Below are positions 59,991 through 64,000 of a stretch of 64,000 nucleotides of DNA, one piece after another. Source of the DNA: Lachnospiraceae bacterium (GTDB lineage Bacteria; Bacillota; Clostridia; Lachnospirales; Lachnospiraceae); assembly GCA_022845955.1 (NCBI GenBank), contig AP025576.1, positions 2,108,001 through 2,172,000 on the forward strand, given 5' to 3'. Made by a program: the position numbers and the translations under genes. The notes beneath the pieces are model-generated. The model was given only the letters and a program-made list of their open reading frames with translations, had not been told where the DNA came from and did not search any database. Position 1 is the stretch's first letter, and the number at the start of each line of letters is the position of its first letter.

Positions 59991-62900
59991 TTACAGGAGA
60001 TTGATTTTAAAATACGTGTGGTACGGTGTGTTGTGTGCCGCATACATAGGAACGAATGGGAGGTCGTCATACCAGAGTACGGGTATGCCGGCCTTTTTTT
60101 CCATGACAAAGGCATCCTCTGTGACAGGAGGCAGGTTCAGGGTGATCCAGTCTGTCCCGGGATGCAGGGCCGCCATTACAAGAGGGCCGTACATCAGGCT
60201 GGCTGCCGGCAGCCCTTCCAGGGGATCGGGCGTATAGCACAGGTGGAGACGGCAGGGCATATGTACCGTAATACGGTCGCCTCCGGCAAAATCACCCTCC
60301 AGAAGGGCATAGCCGCCGGATTGTCCGGTCAGGGAGTCCGCGCCGCAGAAGGTATCGTACAGGGGAGTTGCTTCTGCCGTACGAACAAAGGGCTGCGGGA
60401 TATCATTGACACAGATGCAAAAGTCCTCCCGGCACCAGAAGGGAATGCGGAAGAAAAGCTTCAGACGGGCATTCCTGTCGGGTATGAACACACTGAAGGA
60501 GGAGGGAAAATCTGTTTTCTGGGTCAGTGTGATCCCTTTTTCCTCCCAGTACAGGGAGGAGGACAGGTAAAGCTGGATATACAGGCTGCCGTCGGCCCCC
60601 GCATGGTATATGTGCTCGGTATAACGGACATGGTTCTCCATGCCGGTGCCGTGGCAGCAGGTAAAATCATCATAGTCATTGCTGTATTCCCTTACGGCAC
60701 CGGGGCCTATGGGCAGCATATACGTAACGCCGTGGTGGGCGTCCGGCCGGACGATCGGGTTCTGGCTGGCCGCGATCTGGTTATAAAGGGTCCTTTCGTA
60801 ATAATCCATAAGCCGGCTGTCCTGCGGATCATAAAAGGAAAGCATACCGGTGAGCTTGAGCATGTTGTAGGCGGCGCAGGTTTCACAGTTTCGGCTGCCC
60901 TCAATGTTGCCTGCCAGGATATCCGGCTCTTTGAAATTCTCCCCTCTGCCCACGCCGCCGGTGGAATAGGCATAATGGGAGGTCACAAGCTCCCAGAAAT
61001 TCCTGGCGGTTTGGTAATAATGGGGTTCTCCGGTGGTGATGAATTCCTGCAGGGCGCCGATCATCTGGGGGATATGCTGATTGGCATGCAGCCCGGAGAT
61101 GGTGTCAAGCCCCCGGGCAAGTCCGTCAAAGACCGGGGTATTGTCAAACATGGCCGCAGCCTCCCGGAATTCTGTCTTCCCGGTTATCTGGTACAGGCGG
61201 GCCAGGGATTCGTTCATGCCGCCGTATTCTCCGGCAATATACATACTCCACATCTTATCCCGCTGCTGCGGGGCGGTGGCAGAGAGCCGCCTGTAAACCC
61301 AGTGGCCGATCCCTTCCGCACAATCCAGGGCGGTCCGGCTGTCCAGCTGCAGATAGCAGTCCAGCAGACCGGCCAGCAGCTTGTGCAGGGTATAATAGGG
61401 CGCCCAGATAGTGGCATAGGGGGTGAACTGCTCCAGCAGCGCAAACGGATCCGGGGGATAGGCCCCCAGATAGCCTTCGCCCCATTCGGCCGGGTTACGG
61501 CTCCAAAGGGACTGGGCGGCGTCGGCAGGCGTGCAGGCGGTGGCAAACGCCGCGGGATCGCCGGCGGACAACAGCTGCAGCCTGCGTAATTCCGTTATCA
61601 TATATTCCGCCTTCTGTTTCCAGTAATCCTCATGCGTGGAGGCGCAGGCATAAGCCAGGGCGGAGAGAAAATGGCCGGTGGAATGGCCGCGCAGCAGGCC
61701 GGAAGGCTCTTCCCAGCCTCCCGGAGGCCGGGCGGACAGGGTGTCCTGCCCGAAGGTCCGGCGGAAATGGTAAAGCATGCGGTCGCAGTCCAACAGCTGC
61801 AGGTAATCCAGGCAGCGCTTCTGGTTGCTGCCAAAAAGAGACGAATCCAGCAGGGTGATTTCCCGGAGACGGACAGCTTTGGCGCGCGGAAGGGGAATTC
61901 CGGCAGCCGGACGGCCGCCCTTTTGGGGAAAACGGATGCGCAGCGGCTTTTCCTGGCCGTAAACCGGATACAGGGTGAGCGTAAATTCCCGTTCCCCTTT
62001 TGCCATGCCCAGCCCGGCTTCCAGAAAGAGCGTAACGGACAGCGGTTCTTTTTCCGGCCGGATAACCTTCCCATCGGAGGATATATGGGCCGGATCGCCG
62101 CTTCTCCAGGTAAAACGGGAGCCGTTTGCCCCGCCTGTTGGCAGGGAAAGGTCTCCGGCAACGTGGCCCGGGAAAGGGAGGGTAACCGCATCCAGATCCT
62201 CCCGGAGCCGTTCCGCATCCGACGGCAGGGCAGGGACAAGAAAGGAAATGGTTTTTTCCAGCCTGCTGTCCCGGTAGGAAGCGGTAACCTGTAAACGGCC
62301 CGTCTGATCCGGACTGCCGGCCGCGGGCCGGATCAGACGCAGATCGCCGGTAATGCTATCCGGGGTCAGGCTTCTAAAACGGAAACCGGCTCCCAGGGAT
62401 CCGGCAGTGGGCAGGACGGGAAGTTCTGTCATCCGGTCGGAAAAAAGACGGCAGAGCGCTTCCATTTCCAGTTCGAGGCGGGTCGGATCCGAAATGCGGA
62501 ACAGGGAAAAAAGCTCTTTGCTGTCCAGAACACGGGAAAACACACGGATATCGGTAACGGACATGGATACCGCATTCTGCGACAGCGATCCGAAACCAAA
62601 AAAGCAGTCCGTACAGCCCGCCAGAGCCTCCGCATTCATACGCCGGTGGCTGGCTTCGGCGGCAGGGCTGCCGTCCACATAGAAGGAAAGGGCGGACGGC
62701 AGCCGGGTATCAAAGGTAACAGCCGCATGAAACCAGGTGTTTTTACGCATGGGAACCCATTCGGCAAGAGCCGCCTCCTGGCTTCGCCCGCCGGTGGTGG
62801 CTCCCGGGGACAGGAGGATGGAATCCGGATCATCGGGGCAGGGCTGTGCGGACAGGTAAAAGCAGCTGTCTTTCCCGAAAGAAAAGAGGGCGCCGTACCC

Positions 62901-63188
62901 AGCAAGCTCCTTCACCTTTATATAAAAGCTGACGGTAATGCCGCCGCCCTGCCGGATACAGCCGTCGGGCAGCTGCAGATACCCGCCCCGGGAGCCGCCG
63001 GTAAGCGTTAGGATCGGCAGGGAATGGCCGAAAACCGTTTCCTGTTCCAGAAAAGCGCCTCCTCTGTCCTGCCCCCGTATGACCCCTGCAAAACCGCTGC
63101 CGGAAACATCCGGCACGATGGTTCCGGATATATCCTTCATATCGTAATGCAGGGACGGCGGGGCGTGAAGTGTCTGATGCACGGTCAT
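59991..63188 (-). CDS. GH127/GH146-type beta-L-arabinofuranosidase with LamG-like domain
   Basis: A 1065-residue enzyme. Residues about 10-230 form a LamG/concanavalin-like fold; about 325-405 an Ig-like domain (LSLPTGGANGSRFTWRSGDP); about 430-1060 the DUF1680 (GH127 family) alpha/alpha-barrel with DSSLFGSNQKRCLDYL, SRNCETCAAYNMLKL (candidate Glu) and Cys844-Cys845 in FTCCHGTGMENH, the zinc/nucleophile cysteines of the family. No signal peptide: probably acts on imported arabinosides. Its promoter region is shared with the lacI gene. Confidence 0.9.
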   Translation of the reverse strand: MTVHQTLHAPPSLHYDMKDISGTIVPDVSGSGFAGVIRGQDRGGAFLEQETVFGHSLPILTLTGGSRGGYLQLPDGCIRQGGGITVSFYIKVKELAGYGALFSFGKDSCFYLSAQPCPDDPDSILLSPGATTGGRSQEAALAEWVPMRKNTWFHAAVTFDTRLPSALSFYVDGSPAAEASHRRMNAEALAGCTDCFFGFGSLSQNAVSMSVTDIRVFSRVLDSKELFSLFRISDPTRLELEMEALCRLFSDRMTELPVLPTAGSLGAGFRFRSLTPDSITGDLRLIRPAAGSPDQTGRLQVTASYRDSRLEKTISFLVPALPSDAERLREDLDAVTLPFPGHVAGDLSLPTGGANGSRFTWRSGDPAHISSDGKVIRPEKEPLSVTLFLEAGLGMAKGEREFTLTLYPVYGQEKPLRIRFPQKGGRPAAGIPLPRAKAVRLREITLLDSSLFGSNQKRCLDYLQLLDCDRMLYHFRRTFGQDTLSARPPGGWEEPSGLLRGHSTGHFLSALAYACASTHEDYWKQKAEYMITELRRLQLLSAGDPAAFATACTPADAAQSLWSRNPAEWGEGYLGAYPPDPFALLEQFTPYATIWAPYYTLHKLLAGLLDCYLQLDSRTALDCAEGIGHWVYRRLSATAPQQRDKMWSMYIAGEYGGMNESLARLYQITGKTEFREAAAMFDNTPVFDGLARGLDTISGLHANQHIPQMIGALQEFITTGEPHYYQTARNFWELVTSHYAYSTGGVGRGENFKEPDILAGNIEGSRNCETCAAYNMLKLTGMLSFYDPQDSRLMDYYERTLYNQIAASQNPIVRPDAHHGVTYMLPIGPGAVREYSNDYDDFTCCHGTGMENHVRYTEHIYHAGADGSLYIQLYLSSSLYWEEKGITLTQKTDFPSSFSVFIPDRNARLKLFFRIPFWCREDFCICVNDIPQPFVRTAEATPLYDTFCGADSLTGQSGGYALLEGDFAGGDRITVHMPCRLHLCYTPDPLEGLPAASLMYGPLVMAALHPGTDWITLNLPPVTEDAFVMEKKAGIPVLWYDDLPFVPMYAAHNTPYHTYFKINLL

Positions 63189-63229
63189 AATCTTTCTCCT
63201 CCTTATAATTGCCGGAAAATTACATCTTG

Positions 63230-63259
63230 ATTATAAAAGCGGGGAAGAAGGAAAAGCAA
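63230..63259 (-). promoter_or_regulatory. Promoter of the GH127 gene
   Basis: On the minus strand, TTGCTT (63259-63254), 18-bp spacer, TATAAT (63235-63230), 42 bp before the GH127 start. The palindrome at 63279 lies 20 bp upstream of the -35. Confidence 0.5.
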
Positions 63260-63278
63260 TGTACTTGTTGCACAAAAA

Positions 63279-63290
63279 TTAATCGATTAA
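63279..63290. promoter_or_regulatory. LacI-type operator 1
   Basis: Perfect 12-bp palindrome TTAATCGATTAA with the central CG usual for LacI-family sites. Related near-palindromes are at 63313-63324 (CTAATTGATTAA) and 63462-63475, all in the divergent GH127-lacI gap. Confidence 0.6.
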
Positions 63291-63308
63291 CTTATATAAA
63301 ATCACATA

Positions 63309-63338
63309 TTGACTAATTGATTAAAAGTTAGTTATAAT
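63309..63338 (+). promoter_or_regulatory. Promoter of the lacI gene with operator-like spacer
   Basis: TTGACT (63309-63314), 18-bp spacer, TATAAT (63333-63338). The spacer contains a 10-of-12 match to the operator palindrome, suggesting autoregulation. Confidence 0.55.
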
Positions 63339-63423
63339 CAAAAATAATTAAAACATACGAATAAAAGTAATTAATAAGCAATAATATAGGAAAAAAATTA
63401 ATGTTGAAAAATCAAGCTCTGTT

Positions 63424-63451
63424 ATGCCATACGATAATATGGCATTTCTTT
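63424..63451 (+). terminator. Hairpin with T-run in the lacI leader
   Basis: 8-bp stem ATGCCATA / TATGGCAT (63424-63431, 63438-63445) and TTTCTTT after it. It lies between the lacI promoter and start, so it could attenuate lacI, or stop other transcripts. Short stem; modest support. Confidence 0.4.
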
Positions 63452-63461
63452 AAAACTTTTA

Positions 63462-63475
63462 GTTATTCGATTAAC
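63462..63475. promoter_or_regulatory. LacI-type operator 2
   Basis: GTTATTCGATTAAC, one mismatch from a perfect 14-bp palindrome and matching the 63279 site, 34 bp before the lacI start. Confidence 0.55.
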
Positions 63476-63509
63476 TAACCATGAATAGCAGGATACGGCG
63501 GAGGATAAT

Positions 63510-64000
63510 ATGGCTACATTAAAGGATGTTGCAAAGAGGGCAGGGGTATCGACAGCTACGGTTTCCTACGTGCTCAATGATAAGCTGGATAAGGTCAGCC
63601 CTGAGGTGGCGGAGCGGATCCGGGAAGTCATGAAGGAGCTGGATTATCAGCCGAACATGATGGCGAGGGCGCTGCGTTCCAGGAAAACCAATATAATAGG
63701 GGTTCTCTCCGAGGATGTCACGACATTTCAGGTGAGCAGTGTCCTGAAGGGGATCAACCAGGCGGCGGATGAAATGAAATACCAGATTATTCTGGGAGAT
63801 CTGGCGCTCAGCGATAAGATCTGGAACGGGCGCATCCAGGATTATACCCAGGTGGTCAACTACCGGGAGGAAATCCGGGAAAAGCTGAATATCTTCCGGG
63901 CGGCGGGCGTCAGCGGCGTCATCTATGTGGGTATGCATAACCGGGATGTGAGCAATCTGCTGAACACCGATATGCCTTTGGTATATGCGTATTGTTATAC
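63510..64000 (+). CDS. LacI-family transcriptional regulator (partial, runs off the window)
   Basis: The first 163 codons are present. The N-terminal helix-turn-helix and hinge are complete: ATLKDVAKRAGVSTATVSYV, then LDYQPNMMARALRSRKT; the start of the sugar-binding domain follows (NIIGVLSEDVTTFQVSSVLKGI, in part). GGCGGAGG is 6 bp upstream of the ATG. It is divergent from the GH127 gene and probably represses it and itself until an arabinose-type sugar binds. No stop codon before 64000. Confidence 0.93.
   Translation, partial: MATLKDVAKRAGVSTATVSYVLNDKLDKVSPEVAERIREVMKELDYQPNMMARALRSRKTNIIGVLSEDVTTFQVSSVLKGINQAADEMKYQIILGDLALSDKIWNGRIQDYTQVVNYREEIREKLNIFRAAGVSGVIYVGMHNRDVSNLLNTDMPLVYAYCY

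Noticed and set aside
60018..61589. A 523-codon open frame on the plus strand
   Set aside because: Antisense of the GH127 gene, with Gly-rich mirror composition and no recognisable fold.

Overview
The window is a bacterial chromosome segment, most likely from a motile Gram-positive member of the Clostridia (Lachnospiraceae-like). Support: fla/che operon order close to Bacillus/Clostridia, CheC/CheD/FliY chemotaxis, FliW-CsrA, a TIGR02530-type flagellar operon gene, purine-rich AGGAGG ribosome binding sites and moderate GC. No rRNA, tRNA, CRISPR array or insertion sequence was seen. The flagellin gene is not in the window.

Layout. 1-4.4 kb: two divergent units, bactofilin plus degenerate LytM/M23 protein (leftward) and a membrane protein plus FtsA-like actin-fold protein (rightward), each behind a sigma-D-like promoter. 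4.4-32 kb: a fla/che operon (flgB, fliE-K, flgD, flgE, swrD, motAB, fliM, cheY, flgC, fliY, fliO-R, flhBA, sigD, flgFG, cheCD, then EAL-HDOD, ParA and ComFB-domain genes). 32-44.7 kb: late genes (fliD, fliS, fliT-like, flgM, flgN, flgK, flgL, yviE-like, fliW, csrA) with a C39 peptidase, an FtsE-like ATPase, a nucleotidyltransferase-like gene and a large secreted protein among them. 44.9-49.9 kb: leftward cheA-cheW-cheR-cheB-rubrerythrin. 50-52.4 kb: a ylqG/ylqH-like pair and a PilZ protein. 52.5-64 kb: accessory genes: MFS exporter with TetR regulator, an exosortase with a VIT/vWA surface protein, and a glycan locus (GtaA-like enzyme, GH127 arabinofuranosidase, LacI regulator).

The main discovery candidate is a DNA inversion switch inside the flagellar operon. 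Between flgB and fliE, where flgC normally lies, there is a terminator, a complete tyrosine recombinase gene and a 325-bp segment bounded by exact 24-bp inverted repeats. The segment carries opposed promoters and a strong hairpin terminator. In the sequenced orientation the hairpin lies between the rightward promoter and fliE; inversion would point the other promoter at fliE with no hairpin in between. This predicts ON/OFF phase variation of fliE and all genes behind it, including sigD, so the whole motility regulon would be gated. flgC has been moved 13 kb downstream, between cheY and fliY.

A second window-wide pattern is a set of eight matching sigma-D-type promoters (TAAG/TAAC/TAAT/TATT, 14-15 bp, GCCGATA-like). 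Besides flgB, fliD, flgM and cheA they precede genes not normally counted as flagellar: bactofilin/M23, FtsA-like, C39 peptidase and PilZ. All functions are inferred from reading the sequence; no database search was run.
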